64,000 nucleotides of DNA from Okapia johnstoni (taxonomy: Eukaryota > Chordata > Mammalia > Artiodactyla > Giraffidae), in contig CM044321.1 of the NCBI GenBank assembly GCA_024291935.2, positions 59,700,985 to 59,764,984 of the forward strand. The letters run 5' to 3'. The position numbers and the translations under genes are program-made. Positions within the stretch are counted from its first letter, which is position 1. Each line of letters opens with the position of its first letter. The notes below the pieces were generated by a model. It made no database searches and was not told the origin of the DNA. It worked only from the letters and a program-made list of their open reading frames with translations. Below are positions 1-12,954 of the stretch, in pieces.

Positions 1-95
1 TACAATCAACCTCATAAATTTTGGCAGCCAGGAATAAAAGCACATAATAAGAACCTTTCACAATTTATTTAAGAAACAGTACCTAGCACACAATA

Positions 96-332
96 CTTTG
101 GCCACCTCATGCAAAGAGTTGATTCATTGGAGAAGACCCTGATGCTGGGAAGGATTGGGGACAGGAGGTGAAGGGGACGACAGAGGATGAGATGGCTGGA
201 TGGCATCACCAACTAGATGGGACATGAGTTTGGGTAAACTCCGGGAGTTAGTGATGGACAGGGAGGCCTGGCGTGCTGTGGTTCACGGGGTCGCAAAGAG
301 TCGGACACGACTGAGCGACTGAACTGAACGGA
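96..332 (+). mobile_element. BovB LINE 3' end (5'-truncated)
   Basis: Contains the typical BovB tail: GACCCTGATGCTGGGA, then GGATGGCATCACC and GTCGGACACGACTGAGCGAC, ending in ACTGA units. A near-perfect 15-base target duplication flanks it (81-95 and 333-347). The insertion splits an older L2-like 3' end, whose remainder, CTCAATAAATATTTATTC, follows at about 348-380. Confidence 0.92.
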
Positions 333-382
333 ACCTAGCACATAGTAGGGCCTCAATAAATATTTATTCAATGAAATTAACT
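333..382 (+). repeat. L2-like 3' terminus fragment
   Basis: CCTAGCACATAGTAGG followed by CTCAATAAATATTTATTCAA is the familiar L2 3' end. It was interrupted by the BovB copy just upstream. Confidence 0.6.
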
Positions 383-957
383 ATTTTCCAATTGCTCTGT
401 ATTCTTTCTATTTATTTCCTATGTTAAGGCTGAAGAAAAAACTTAAAATTTTAAATCATCAGGTTCTTTAGCAATTATTTCCTTGGGAAAAAAAAAGGAA
501 GTAAATTTCCCTCAGGCTACTTCTAGCTTCTGAGAATTATCTAATACTGCATTTAAGATGGTTCTCCTCATATCATATTTAATAAGGAAAGGAAAAATTT
601 AAATATTAAAGTCAAAGTGTATTCAATAAGATGTGGTAACAATCTGATTTATTTAGTGGGTAGTTCCTACAGTTACACTCTATAGTTGCAGTGTATACTC
701 TTAAGGAGGAAAAAACACCATCTTATTTTTTTTGTTCCAGCAGTGTAACATCAATAATTTATTCAGAGGAAAGAGCAATTACTTGGGAATCAACAATATG
801 TTTTACTCCAACAAATTTCAAAAGTGAGGTCTAATTTTTTAGTATTATTGCTATAATTACCTATCATAAAATGCAACCAGTTTTAAAAGTGTCCAATCCA
901 AACTATATCCAATCTCTTGAGATAAATCATAATGAAGAAGAGGATTTTAAAAATAAC

Positions 958-1045
958 GCATATACATATAAAACTGAATCACTTTGCTATACAGAAGAGA
1001 TTGGCACAACACTGTAAATCAACTATACTTCAAGTTAAAGAAAGG
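958..1045 (+). repeat. L1 3' end fragment
   Basis: The phrases AACTGAATCACTTTGCTATA and GTAAATCAACTATACTTCAA are typical of ruminant L1 3' ends, followed by an A-rich tail. Confidence 0.75.
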
Positions 1046-1114
1046 AAAAGTGGTGTCCAATCCAATTATTTTTAGTAAATTTACAAAGTGGTGTAAATTT
1101 TTAGATCATTTTTA

Positions 1115-1355
1115 GACCATCCAGTTTTAGACCATTTCCAACACCATGAAAAGATCCCTCATGTCCATCTGCAGTCAGTCCCCAATCCATTCCCAGGCAA
1201 CCACTAATCTATTTTATGGAGATTCCATAAATAACAGAATCATACAACATGTGGTCTTTTGCACCTAGGATAATGTTTCGGAGGTTCATCCACCCTGTAG
1301 CATGTCAACAGTTCATTTATTTTCGTTGCTAAATAGTATTCCAAGTTTATTTTCT
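1115..1355 (-). repeat. L1M-type 3' UTR relic
   Basis: Reverse-oriented phrases such as ACAGAATCATACAACATGTG and GGTTCATCCACCCTGTAGCA match old mammalian L1 3' UTRs. The copy is degenerate and non-coding. Confidence 0.65.
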
Positions 1356-1434
1356 GCCTGATTACAAAACAACCCACAAACAATCTGTGTTCTCTTTTCA
1401 AGGAGGTTTAAAAAAAGGCTACCCACAATAGTTA

Positions 1435-1905
1435 CTCCTTGTATACTCCACACCAGTGCCACTGTCTTTCTAAAATCCAAATCCGATCATTTCTTCCTCT
1501 ACTAAAATCTCTTCAACGATTACCATCAACCTATAAGGCAAAGTCCAAACTTCTCGGCAGAGCACACACTATGGGCCATGCCGACCTGTGCAGCCTCGTT
1601 CCCTGCTGTTTCTTTCTTGAACACTCTGCCAACCATCAGTTACTGAGGTATATACGGTTCTCCCATGCCCTCCTCTATCACATTTCCTTGTACTCATCTA
1701 CTTTACAAACTTTCATTAAGTTTCAAAGTCAAACTTAGTACATCATTTCCCAGCGCCAGCCTCACTTTCTCAGCAATATGCGCTATAATCAAATTATTTC
1801 TGACACCATGCCTTAACTGTTTACCTCTCTCTCACCAAACGCATCCCAGCACCTAACCTTGTGTCTGAACATCACTGGTATTCAATAAGTATCTGTTCAA
1901 TTAAA
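1435..1905 (+). repeat. L2 LINE 3' region relic
   Basis: AAAATCCAAATCCGATCAT, GGCAAAGTCCAAACTTCTC and GGCCATGCCGACCTGTGCAG follow the L2 order, and a CAATAAGTATCTGTTCAAT tail closes it. Short open frames here are degenerate L2, not genes. Confidence 0.75.
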
Positions 1906-2053
1906 CAATATGTTCTAATTACTAATATTCTTCTGCTCACTTCCATAAGGATGATCCACCGTACTCTAAAACTGGAGGTGAAAGGACCTAGCAGACATAG
2001 TGTAACACAACTGCAAGGTCTAGGGCAGTGGTCTACAAAACAGGGTATACTCC

Positions 2054-2262
2054 CGGGGTCAGCAAACTATGGTCCTCCAGCCAAATCCAGCCCACAGCTT
2101 GTTTCAGTAATAAAATTTTAATTGAAAACAGCCATACTCATTCATTTAACATATTGCTTTTACCCTACAACAGCAGAGTTGAGTAGTTCCAACAGAGACC
2201 ATATGGGCTGAAAAGCCTAAAATATTTACTATCTGGCCTTTAAAAAGAATTTGCCAACCAGA
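2054..2262. repeat. Non-autonomous DNA-transposon relic (GGTCAGCAAACT type)
   Basis: It begins GGGTCAGCAAACTATGG, contains CCATATGGGCTGAAAAGCC and AATATTTACTATCTGGCC, and ends in AATTTGCCAACCAG. The ends are imperfect inverted repeats, as in a common mammalian non-autonomous family that I assign tentatively to the hAT type. Confidence 0.65.
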
Positions 2263-3236
2263 ATTACATCACGATGCATGATGAAGGGAAAGAAAATATC
2301 ACAACTGCCTTTATGTAAGTTTTTTCATCTCATCTTTCAAAACTTCTATTTTTGTGTATGCTTTCTAATATTAATACATCAGTGATATATAATTACTAAA
2401 TATAAAAATGTACACACATTAGGGATGGTGCATGTCCATAGTATTATTAACTAATACAGGTGACTCAATTAAAAAAAATTTTTTAAACAAAAAACCTAGT
2501 CAGTCTTATTAGGACAGACAAGTTTTAGAGTTTACTTGAAAACTTAGCTATCAAGATTATTATATGAACAATTAGGTTCTGTAAGTGCTTCAAAGCAGAG
2601 AAAGAGGCCTAGAATGAAATGTTTTCCAAACCCAAATGCTCAAAACATCACTAAGGAATCTTCTATGAGGTTAAAAATGTAATTCAAACAATGCAGATAC
2701 TGATTCTTCAAGTTGAACGCAATAAGATATGTTACATATACCTGAACTGCTTCAAAAGTGCCTATTGTTTTTAAAAAATCAGTGTAACAGACAAATAAAA
2801 TTCCAATTTGCCCTTCTAAGTCCTGAAGCCCAACTACCTGATATATAATTGATAGATGATAAACATATAAGCTAATAGAATACTTCACTACATTTTTTTC
2901 TTCGATCCACGGGTACTTAACATAAAGTGCTTTAGTAACAAAAGTGCTCTTTCTCTGTGACTGTAGGCTGTTTCCATTTAAGACAACAGATACTAACCTA
3001 AGATTCTGAAGGACCCAGGAAATACCACATTCCTCCTTTTATAGGTCCTTAAGGTTAGGAAAGTGGTTTCTAATAACTCAAAAGTTGAGGTCTGATCACC
3101 ATGCTCAACAAATTTATAAACTGAATTTACCAACTGAACCTGGATTGGTCAGGTTAGGGTTGTCATTCTGTGTTGAATCATGTTCTCCAACAAATAGTCA
3201 CAGCCCCCAGAGAGAACTACACTCTACTCTGCTCAC

Positions 3237-3459
3237 CTTTAAGGCTCTTTCTGAGGCCTTCCGAGATGACTAGCATCAGACTTTTGAGGAAGGCTAGCCA
3301 TTAGACAAGGCTTTTCCCCACGATCTGACTGCTTGAAGTGACATCCAGGACCAGGTCGATCCTGTATCCAGGAATCACGACCCTCCCTGAGGCACCAGTC
3401 ATCGTGAGACAGTCAGTGCACTTTGGCACTTCTTGAAAACCACTGGACTGCTTCTTTAG
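3237..3459 (-). other. Candidate cassette (poison) exon in INTS6 intron 4
   Basis: On the minus strand a very good acceptor (GTTTTTTTTCCTTTCAG) ends at 3460, and a good donor (AAAG/GTGAGC) begins at 3236, enclosing 223 bases. Read in phase 0, as it would be after exon 4, the block stays open for 52 codons (from LKKQSSGFQEV to QIVGKSLV) and stops at 3303-3301, 64 bases before the donor. It is richer in CpG and GC than its surroundings. Inclusion would truncate INTS6 to about 195 residues and should trigger nonsense-mediated decay. It could instead be a chance pairing in an old repeat that I do not recognise. Confidence 0.4.
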
Positions 3460-4649
3460 CTGAAAGGAAAAAAAACATCAAAACCACAACAAACAAAACA
3501 AAGGGGGAAAAATCAGTAATTCAACCTGAAAAGACAGAACGTGGGGAAAAATATACCAAAACAGCCTTGTCTAGGTCAAAATGTAGCCTTGCCTTGAAGT
3601 AGATCAGTTTCCGTATTGTTCCAATCACTGCACAACGTTTATTCCTAATATGCAAGTCTAAAAAAACTGTAAATCTGTTGTATTACACCTGAAAAGAAAG
3701 CTTCAAAGTGGAAGTTACTTATGGAACACACCTAAATAACATAATGAAGGTATTCACAAAAAAAACTAACAACCTCAGGCTTAGGAAAGTGTGTCCCAAC
3801 AGGAGTCCAAGTTTTCTGCTTTTTCATGCTCTCAAATTAAAATCTGACTTAGACAGGCATGAAATACACCTAACAGGCAGACCTGAACTGAGTTTAATTG
3901 GCAGAAAACTGTCAGTGCAGTCAAAGCCAATCTACTAGCATTCTTAAATTACATACTGTTGAACAGAAAAGGAATTAAGTTTCCATTCTCTTTATAAATG
4001 ACTTGACACTACTACAAGGAATACCCCTCACACACATACAATGCTCTTGTCCTAGCATTATGAATATCAACTTCACGCCTGTTTAAAATATGCACTTAAA
4101 AGATGCTTACATTATGGCTTTAAACAAAACAACTCAAAGATCTGATAAATAATAAAATGACTTAATGTTTATTTAATCTGCTTCAAAACAAAAATTCGAT
4201 CAGAATCCAAAGATAAAATTCTGCTTATTTCTGGTTTTAAATACAAATTACTTTTCCTAAGACATAACGCTAAAAGGCAAGAAAAAGTCTTTATGTTTAT
4301 TGGCTTAGAAGTTGCTCTTAACTCCTTTAATACATCTGTACTCTAAAAATAATGATACTTTATCAAACAATTATTTTATATTCTTTTCTACTACTTATCC
4401 CATATTCCCATTTCAGTTACCACTACCAAATCCACACAGATTCCCATGTTGGAAACTTCAAAATATTACTAAACTATGATGTTTTGTTTTCACTTATCTG
4501 AGAGTATGGTTAAAGCTTGACGACCTGTGTCCCCCACAAAAATATGCATACACATCTAGATAATATCTGGATAAAGATTTCGGGTAATTCACAGAACCCT
4601 CTGAAATCCAAGCATGGACCCTGGGTTAAGGACCCTGTCAAATACCTTG

Positions 4650-5245
4650 CTTTGTTCTAGGTCTTGCCTAGCATACCTGACTCAGATGTCTGCCTTCCTA
4701 CGCAGGCACTGGCTTCGTTTTAGCACATCCCATGTTTTTCCTGGGTTATTGTTATTTATTGATAGTTTGCTATTCTTCCCAGTTTACCATCCTTCAACTC
4801 TATCTTCTTTCAGGTTCCAGCAAAGTATACTTACTAAAATGCACATCTGATCATGTGACTCATCTGCTTAGCATCTTCAGTACCTCTTCTGCACATTAAC
4901 AAAATCACCTCCTTAGGGTGGTTATCTGTCCTCTACCTGCATTTCAAGCACACACTCCTCCTCCCTACACTGACCACACTCCCATTATTTAATTTACCGC
5001 CTCCCAATACACTGTTTTCATACTTTTATATACACTGTTCCCTATTTCTGCAGTGTCGTGGCTCAATTCCTTACTCATTTTTCAAAACTTAACTTCTCTC
5101 TTTATTTCTGTCATGAGACTTAGAGTATTAAAAATGCTTATTTACTTTCCTATCTTCAACGATAATAATGTTGTCTGGGGGCAAAAGCCTTGCTTAACTC
5201 CATCTTTGTGTCCTCAGTACCTAGACTACAGCAATACTAAATATA
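4650..5245 (+). repeat. L2 LINE relic
   Basis: Pyrimidine-rich L2-like phrases appear in order, including TGCACATCTGATCATGTGAC and, further on, CTCCATCTTTGTGTCCTCAG before ACCTAGACTACAG. The copy is heavily diverged and the boundaries are approximate. Confidence 0.55.
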
Positions 5246-5837
5246 AATGTATGGTATGCCACTATTCTTGTACACAAACCAAAGTCACTATGCATTGCAA
5301 GAAAAATTATTGCTGAATTAATCTAAAATATACTTTAAGCATTCAAAATTGGAGCAATTCATTATAGGAGGGTATTTTAGCAGCAACTCTCAAGTAAGTA
5401 AAAATTAAGTTTAACTATCACCAGTCCTATATACATATCATTTTTTAAAATAATGCTAGTTACAAACATCCAAATCAGGAATTAAGGAATAACAAAGATA
5501 ACAGAAAACTATATAGTCCTTTAGATAAAAACTGCTAAGCCAAATAACCAACAGTATGAAATATGAACTAATACCCCCTCTTTCCCCCTGTCCTCCCCAT
5601 CTCAGTCTCAGGGTCTGGGCCTCCTCTTCAATACAGCACATCATATGTAGCAACTAAACACTGACTACAGTCGGTACAGAGGTTACTTCACAGCTATCCA
5701 ATAATGGATTATAAGTTATACCAAACACAATAAAGAATGTATTCATAGAAGACCTATTCCATACCCTTCAGACATCCACTTCCCAAGTTTAACAATTCTA
5801 AAGGTCAAGAGTCAATTTTTAAACAAAACATTGCTAG

Positions 5838-6027
5838 TGAAAGTCGCTTAGTCATCTAACTCTTTGTGACCCCCATGGACTATAGAGTCCATGGAATTCT
5901 CCAGGTCAGAATACTGGAGTGGGTAGCCTTTCCCTTCTCCAGGGGATCTTCCCAACCCAGGGATTGAACCCAGGTCTCCCGCATTGCAGGCGGAGTCTTT
6001 ATCAGCTGAGCCACAAGGGAAGCCACA
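5838..6027 (-). mobile_element. Bov-tA SINE
   Basis: Reverse-oriented Bov-tA: a BovB-derived part (GTCGCTTAGTC, ACTGGAGTGGGTAGCC) followed by the tRNA-like part with GGGATTGAACCCAGGTCTCC and a terminal GGGAAGCC. An eight-base ATTGCTAG duplication flanks it (5830-5837 and 6031-6038). Confidence 0.92.
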
Positions 6028-6149
6028 TGTATTGCTAGACATGTACATGAAAAACAGTTTTATCTTGCTCTGTTAAAGTGGTTTATTTTCACACATATTT
6101 TTTTTGTAGTTTAAAAATGTATATATTGTAGTTCCAGTTATGTTCTGAA

Positions 6150-6335
6150 ACTATGGTTTCCAAACCAGACTCTGCATCAGAATCAACCTGGACACACTGA
6201 AAAAAGTACAGATTCCCAGTCACTGCCCAGATCAACGGAACCAAAATTTCCAGAACTAGAGCTGAGGCATGTACATTTTATAAAATACTCAGGTGGCTTT
6301 GATGCAGCCATTTGAAAACTACTTTTCTAAATATC
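6150..6335. repeat. MER5A-like hAT relic
   Basis: The ends CTATGGTTTCCAAACC and TTTGAAAACTACTTTTC and the internal GCATCAGAATCAACCTGG match the short Charlie-type MER5 family, with partly complementary termini. Confidence 0.65.
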
Positions 6336-9139
6336 ATTCATGTATATATGGAAGGGCTAGAATCAGAAGAATAGAAATGTCTGCAAATGAAATTTTCCTT
6401 ACATGTGTGGGATCACTTTTGCTTATTGGTTCTGACAGGCTAATAAATGCAGGGTGAAGCTGCCTCACACTCTGAATAAAAACTATTTTGATATAGCTTA
6501 ATACAGAATTCTAGATAATACATTAGTAATTGCAGCCATACAACTTAAAGAGTGATCAGCCAGCATTTCTTTTTAATTATTCTATCATAGCGTTTGTCTA
6601 GAGGCAATCCTTAAAAGAGTTTTTCTTTGCTGATTTCAAACTCAAATCCTTACGAGTCTGAATTTGAAAACAGGTATATTTTAGGAGTATTGCAAATGTG
6701 AATTACTGAAAATTCATTACAGTATTAAATTAAAATATATCATCAACGCTTTTAATTGTGCATTTTTATAATTACATATTTTCAAATATTAATAATTGTT
6801 GATATATATATACATTTCTATAGCATACCAGAAGTAAGGGGTTGAGAGAACAGGGCCAAAAATACGGGTACAAAAGGAAACGTGAATGATCTACATTCAA
6901 CAAATTCTTATTAAATGTTCCTGGAAAGTTGAATTAGTAGAGACTAACATATATGGTAATGTTATACATATGTTCAGAACATCTGAATCAGTAAGACAGG
7001 AGCTAATCTTGATAATGAAAACTCAGAAACACATTTACACACAGATCTGCTTAATACATTCTACCATACTACAATGACATCCTTCAAGAGTCCTTAGAAG
7101 TCTTTTTGAAAAAGAAAAAAATAAAAACAAAAGTCCCCCAAATTCTAAGTGTACTGGGAAACAACTTTAAATATGTGTCTAAAAATCTTTGCATGATTAA
7201 AATAGTTTCAACAGCTTCTGGCACATATTTTGGTAACTTTAGTGAAACAAAAATACTTTATGAGGGGACGGAGAATGTGGTTTCTGATTTCAGATAGTAG
7301 AAACATTTTAAAATTCTGGATTGTCTTTTAAACATTACACAACATGAAGAGTTAAATGCAAACTGCAATTATAGATCCTAACTATAGATTATCCTTATAA
7401 AAGGTAAATTCATTCTATATTGCCCAGAATGATCCAGAAAAATCACTATTACCAGTCCACATCTCAAAGACGGATGGGACTTCTGCATCAACTTTTGAGA
7501 ACTGAAAAACTGAAAGGTAAGATCACAAAGGACAGCCACTTTAATACACAGTTGAGCTTACTCAGACATTTCTCTTTCTACAAACAAGTACTCTTTCAAA
7601 AAGTTATGAAAGTAGCTGTCCTAGTTTGTCTTAAAAACTGGAAAACTCGTAAGAAGGCAAAACTTTTCATGTCAAAAGCCAACAGGTTTTTTGGACTGCA
7701 AATTATCTTCTCTAAAATGTTAGCCTCTAGGGCAATCACAACATTGATAAAGAGATGCAGAGTCTTCAGCAAATCTCAATATCTGAAAGGTAACACTACT
7801 ATTAGCACTTTCAAGGAAGAGAAAAATAACTGCTACATGATCCTGGAATGTCATTCATCACCAAGAAGGGACTGGCAGGATTTCTTCTGGCTACTTTATT
7901 GAGCAATATAGTTAGCCACGTGTTCCTGGAATCATTGCACAGAAGAGTTTTCCACTGCAAAAGAGTATTAAAGAAGATCTTCTCAAGCAATAAAAACCAG
8001 AAAAATTTTTTCAGTAACTCTAATTATAATTTGGTGAATCTACCAAAACATCTGATACATTAGTAACATAACATGATGAATGATACTAGGAGTATTTGAC
8101 CACAAGTATGCTTATCAACACCAATGACTGACTATGGCAATAAGAAATACACAGACTTCTCATGTATCAGAATTCAAGGTCCCATCTAACTCCTACCTCA
8201 TAAATGAAAACACTGCAAAAAAATTTTTTTTATCAAATAGCTACATTGAGAAAGGAAAAAAGTCAAAAGATACACACATATTCTTCTACCATAAGCCATC
8301 ATCAAAATTTCTACAGTTATCCAAAAACACTACACTAGAAACACACTCATGAACAACTCGGCCAATGGCCTGGATTTTCATTAAATAAGGCCAAAAAAGA
8401 TAATTAAAATCATAAATTAAGGTAAAATGATATTATACAGCTCAGGAGTTTCGTCCATAATACATGCTGTTTCTCTTCTAACTTCTAACACACTGCTAAA
8501 TGATGACTTGTCATAGAGGAAACAGTATCCCTGTTATTATTTTGACAAACAAGTTATAAGTAATTAGATCATTCTGGCCTGTACAAATTTAGCCAGGTCA
8601 GGAGGCAATATGGCACCAAGTTTTTCCATGAACTATTTTCCAGGCTTAAAACAACTTTGTACCGAGTTTCTCTATAACTTTTACAGACATAATCTATGAG
8701 CCACATCCTATACAGAATCACAAGATCCTTGAATTTAATCAAAATTAAAATGACTATAAAAATTTACATTACACAGGATCTGATACATGCACAGGATAGG
8801 TAATATTAACCTTCCTCTCCTCCTCTAGTGCTTCCATACACCTAGAATGTTATCACTATTCTATCATTCATAAAACCATTTAACAGACAATCCTCCCCCA
8901 TAAGACTGTGAACTTAAGAACCAGAAACCCACCCTATTCATCTTTGTTATCTTCACTACGTAGAAATATCCTGGTCATAATGCTCATTCAAGGAACACTT
9001 AGCGAACAGGACATAATACCCATGTCACAAATGTACGGAGAGGGGAAGCAGACAACAGTAAATCAGGTAAGTAGAATGCAAATTTCAAGAACATACAGTA
9101 ATAGATTTAAACAGAAAGACAGCAGATAGCATTAGGGAA

Positions 9140-9305
9140 AAAGCACTGGGTCTGGAGGGGCTGGGATGTCTTTGGAATTCAGATCAATTCTAATCCAGAG
9201 TTTGGGAATAATAAATGTTATAACCTTGAGCAAATCACTTTGCCGCCCCAGATCTCAATTCCCTCATTTGTAAAATAAAAAGTAATATGCCATAAGGATG
9301 ATTTC
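9140..9305 (+). repeat. MIR SINE
   Basis: The MIR core is recognisable: TAACCTTGAGCAAATCACTT and CAATTCCCTCATTTGTAAAA, in the direct orientation. Confidence 0.75.
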
Positions 9306-9635
9306 AAAGCAGCAGGAACATTTATTACTGAAAAATAACACTAGCAGAATATACCAAATACACTATGTGAGATAACAGAACTTTGAGCAAACGGCATTGT
9401 ATGGGTGGGATGCACAAGTCTATAAATAGTAACAGGTCACATCAACAGCAGTCACAGCTACTCAAGAACTATACACACATATCTAATGTGGAAGTTATCA
9501 ACGCTCACTCATTCAATAAATCTTTAAAAGGAATCAAGTTCTGCCAAAGGTAAAGGTTAAGAGGACTGAAGAAAAAGAGGCAAAGGCAATATGTTGCTTG
9601 TTATTTCCTAGTAAAAATTATAATACAGATCATGT

Positions 9636-9654
9636 AACACACACACACACACAC
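9636..9654. repeat. Short (CA)n tract
   Basis: About nine AC dinucleotides in AT-rich intronic DNA. Confidence 0.9.
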
Positions 9655-10924
9655 TCACAAAAAAAACAAGCACATCGAAAAGCATCTTTATGCCTTTTAT
9701 AAATTGATAATTGTCCTCAAAATGAATCATTAATTATTTGGACTAGTAGAGACAAGTATTTCACATCTCAGCAAAAAATTAACCTTCCACAATAAACACA
9801 TACAGGATACATTCTCTGGCCCTCAAAGTGAGTCTTATTGGAATATTAAGAACCCAACATGGAGATGACCAAACAAACTCCTAAACTTGAAACCCAAAAC
9901 AACTCACAGACCTATGTTCCAACAGCATATCCAAAATAAATCTTTGCCTCATAACAAATGAATCGTCTATCTCAGATAAGAAGTTGTGATCAATTCTGAT
10001 TGTGACTATCAGACTCAATATAGCAATAGCTATAATCAATACTTTTTTAATGTAACCCTTGTTCTCAGTACTATGCTAAATATTGTAGACGATACAATAA
10101 AAGCACTAAAAGGTAAGATCCTGGCCCACAGGAAACTCTTCCCAACCCCTTACTAGGAAAGAGTTTCAGGTTACTATGAACACATAGTTCTACTTCTCCA
10201 GTATCTCTCCCAAGGACCTAGGACAAAAGGTGAGCAATTCCACCATATGTATATTTCAAGATATTTTGTAAAGCTAAAACAAATTATCACAAACACAGCA
10301 GATCCAGATATACGGGAACAAAATATACTGAACCCCAAAGGGAATTTCTACAAAGGAGGTAAGATAGAGTACCCTGAATAGATAATCTCACACGGAGGAA
10401 TACTTCATATAAATGTAAAATGTAAATAAAAAAGAAAAATACCTTGGCAGCCATCATAACTACAAAACAAAATCATAGTATTTCTGACCTGATTACTCAT
10501 ACCTCAACCTTTCTCTCATTCAAATTTTTCAAAAGGAAAGCAAAGTGGGAAAAATTTGAAATTTTCAAACTGACGTTAAACAACCTATTCACTCTTAATG
10601 TATACAATCAATGTCTATCTGTTTCTGAAAAATGGCAGTATGTAATTGGCTATACAGATCAACTAAGTTTAAGAAAGCCCCAAAATCCATTAATGTCAGC
10701 TATGGAGCATTCCATAGCTATGTCTATAAAGTATTTAATTACAAATTTTAATCTACCTAATTTTTCAACTGTTTTTCTGTGAATCATATCCTAAATTCCC
10801 CTTCAACATCAACTGTTCAAACAAAATCAATCTGGCTCTCCCCCGCAAGTCAGGATCAGGAAATAACGACTCTACACCAGTTCCAAAGTCTCACGGTAGG
10901 TTACAGTTCTTTTCATTAGAGCCT

Positions 10925-11030
10925 ACCAAGCACTTTCACTTACATTATTTCACTTCCGTCTTTCAACAACCCTGTGAGGTAAGGCAAGGATTTATTCATG
11001 GACGAGTACAGGCAAACTTAGGGATGCTAG
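10925..11030 (-). repeat. MIR SINE fragment
   Basis: CACTTACATTATTTCACTTC and CAACAACCCTGTGAGGTAAG match the inverted MIR 3' half. Confidence 0.65.
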
Positions 11031-11927
11031 GTACAAACTTCGTTGCTAGAAAGTAGTTGAACAAAGACTAGATACACAATTGTCTGGACTGTATATCCAA
11101 TTTGCACTCCACAATGTCACACAAATCAAAGTATTTCTAAAAATTACTGAACTTAAAAACTACACTTTTCCTACTTAAACAAACCCTTTGTGAACACAGT
11201 GAGAATTAAAATTAAGATTCTAAATCAACTGCAAGCAGTAAAAAGAATAGCCTAAACCACCTCCTTTCTATATCAACCTATTTTAATAAACAAACATAAT
11301 ATTCAAGAGCAGTTCAAATATTACAGTAAAAACATCTTAAGGTCAAGATGCATCCCTTGCACTGAACCTATCACACTACACACACCCAACTCTGCACAAT
11401 GCATGGTAGCAGAGAATACGTGAGGCTAGCTCTAACTTATTTATATACTATTTGACTAAGAATTAAAATATCCAAAAACCTTCACTTTCCCTAGACTTAA
11501 CCACCTCCTGGCTTTGCTGCACTCTAGTCTAGAAGTCTCCATAGTGGAGTGCACATGACAATCCACTGAAACAAGAAGCAATTATTAAAATGCTGCATCC
11601 ATTTTTGGAGCCTCCAAATAAGAATTCATTTTACTAAATTTACTGTAACTGACACTGTGACCCTCACATAAACTCAAAAATACACATACAATTGAGATGG
11701 GTGGTAGCTCCAAAATTTTTCACAGAAGGGATTCCTATTCAAGAAAAATTAGAGGCCAATGCTACAAACAAGAGAGACGGTAAATGAGTTCTAGGAGCCA
11801 TTTGATGAGCCTAGACTGCATCAAATAGAGAACCTACTTAAGGTTTCAATATCCTACAATGCATAAGCAAACAAAGATTTTTTTCAAATGCCTTTGCATA
11901 ATCCATGCTGATATAAACATAACTTAC

Positions 11928-12017
11928 CTCATCCTGGACTCCACTGGTAGTAGTCAACTTGCTCCCATCAGTAATTGTAATAATTATTGCTGGCTCCAAA
12001 AAAAAGGGGTTTCTTCC
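11928..12017 (-). CDS. INTS6: INTS6 coding exon 4 (residues 114-143)
   Basis: The exon has 90 bases and 30 codons, running GRNPFFLEPAIIITITDGSK and on to SGVQDE. It is preceded by a TTTAG acceptor and followed by a consensus GTAAGTT donor. The ITITDGS strand and loop (residues 126-132) carries D130, the expected distal MIDAS aspartate. The exon stands alone in AT-rich intronic DNA and was found by codon-level match to INTS6; its 30 codons continue in frame from exon 3. The next exon, expected to begin LHLPLNSPLPG, was not found between here and position 1. Confidence 0.93.
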
Positions 12018-12954
12018 CTAAAGTCAAAAAACATATTGATCATATTAAGATCTAAAAATAAGCTTAATTTTTCTGAGTAAAAAGTCAATTTTCAGAACAG
12101 TATATAAATCCTCTTTTCTTGTTTTTAAATTTTATTTACAACTACACCTTTTGTACATTTTCAAAAAAGGTTTAGAAGGAAACAAACTAAACAGGGGTTA
12201 ACCTTGAAGGGTTGGAATTAGAGGAAAAAATGGATTCTTCACTTCTTTCTACATTTTTGTCTTGTATTATTTTTTACAGTGAGCATCTATACTTAAGTAA
12301 CTAAAAGTATTTAACTCCTTAAAAGGGATCCTACAGTTAAATTCTAGTGATCTGACATATTTAGATATTACAAATTAAAATAATTTTTAACTTCCTCAAC
12401 ATTTACCAAGTGATCTATGCCTATAATCAAAGTATCTAGCCAAGTGATCCAGTATAGAGATGGAAGGGCTCCATGAGCTGGTTCCAAAGAAACACTAGGC
12501 CTGCCCTGAGCTTAGCAAAACAGTCCAATATGAAAAGTCAAAATTAAGAAGGATGGCGATTTAAAGAAATTGCTTGGCCAGAGGAGTAAAAAAAACAATA
12601 GCAGCATAGGAAATGAAACAATGGCACAGGGCTCTTAAATACTCTACAGTTAAGGTGAATCAACTTCACTAACTTCCATTCAAATCTCTGGCCAAGTCAC
12701 TAATGCTATGATCAATTCTAGGTGACAGATTTTGTTAGGGACTCAGATAAACAGAAGCTTATCTTTTACACATAAATGACTCTCATTTACGATACTGAAG
12801 CACATTTTGTATAACTCTTTAAGACAAAACCATGACCAAAACGTAGAAGTTAGAGAGGGTAAACACTATGTTTGAAATCAAAGGTATTAAATTCTCTGCT
12901 ACTAACAGTGTTCAAGAAAGGACAGAAAGAAGTTTTGCTGGATACGATATAAAA

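Larger units (their letters stand above)
1..11927 (-). other. INTS6: INTS6 intron 4 (5' part; continues off the left edge)
   Basis: AT-rich intronic DNA downstream of exon 4 on the minus strand. The repeats listed separately lie here, as does an exon-like block at 3237-3459. The stretches 385-950, 2270-3230, 3460-4640, 6340-9135 and 9310-10920 show no recognisable gene or named repeat apart from short simple tracts such as the (CA)n at 9636-9654. Confidence 0.85.

Noticed and set aside
1439..1738. A 99-codon plus frame
   Set aside because: It lies within an L2 relic and begins at TTG.
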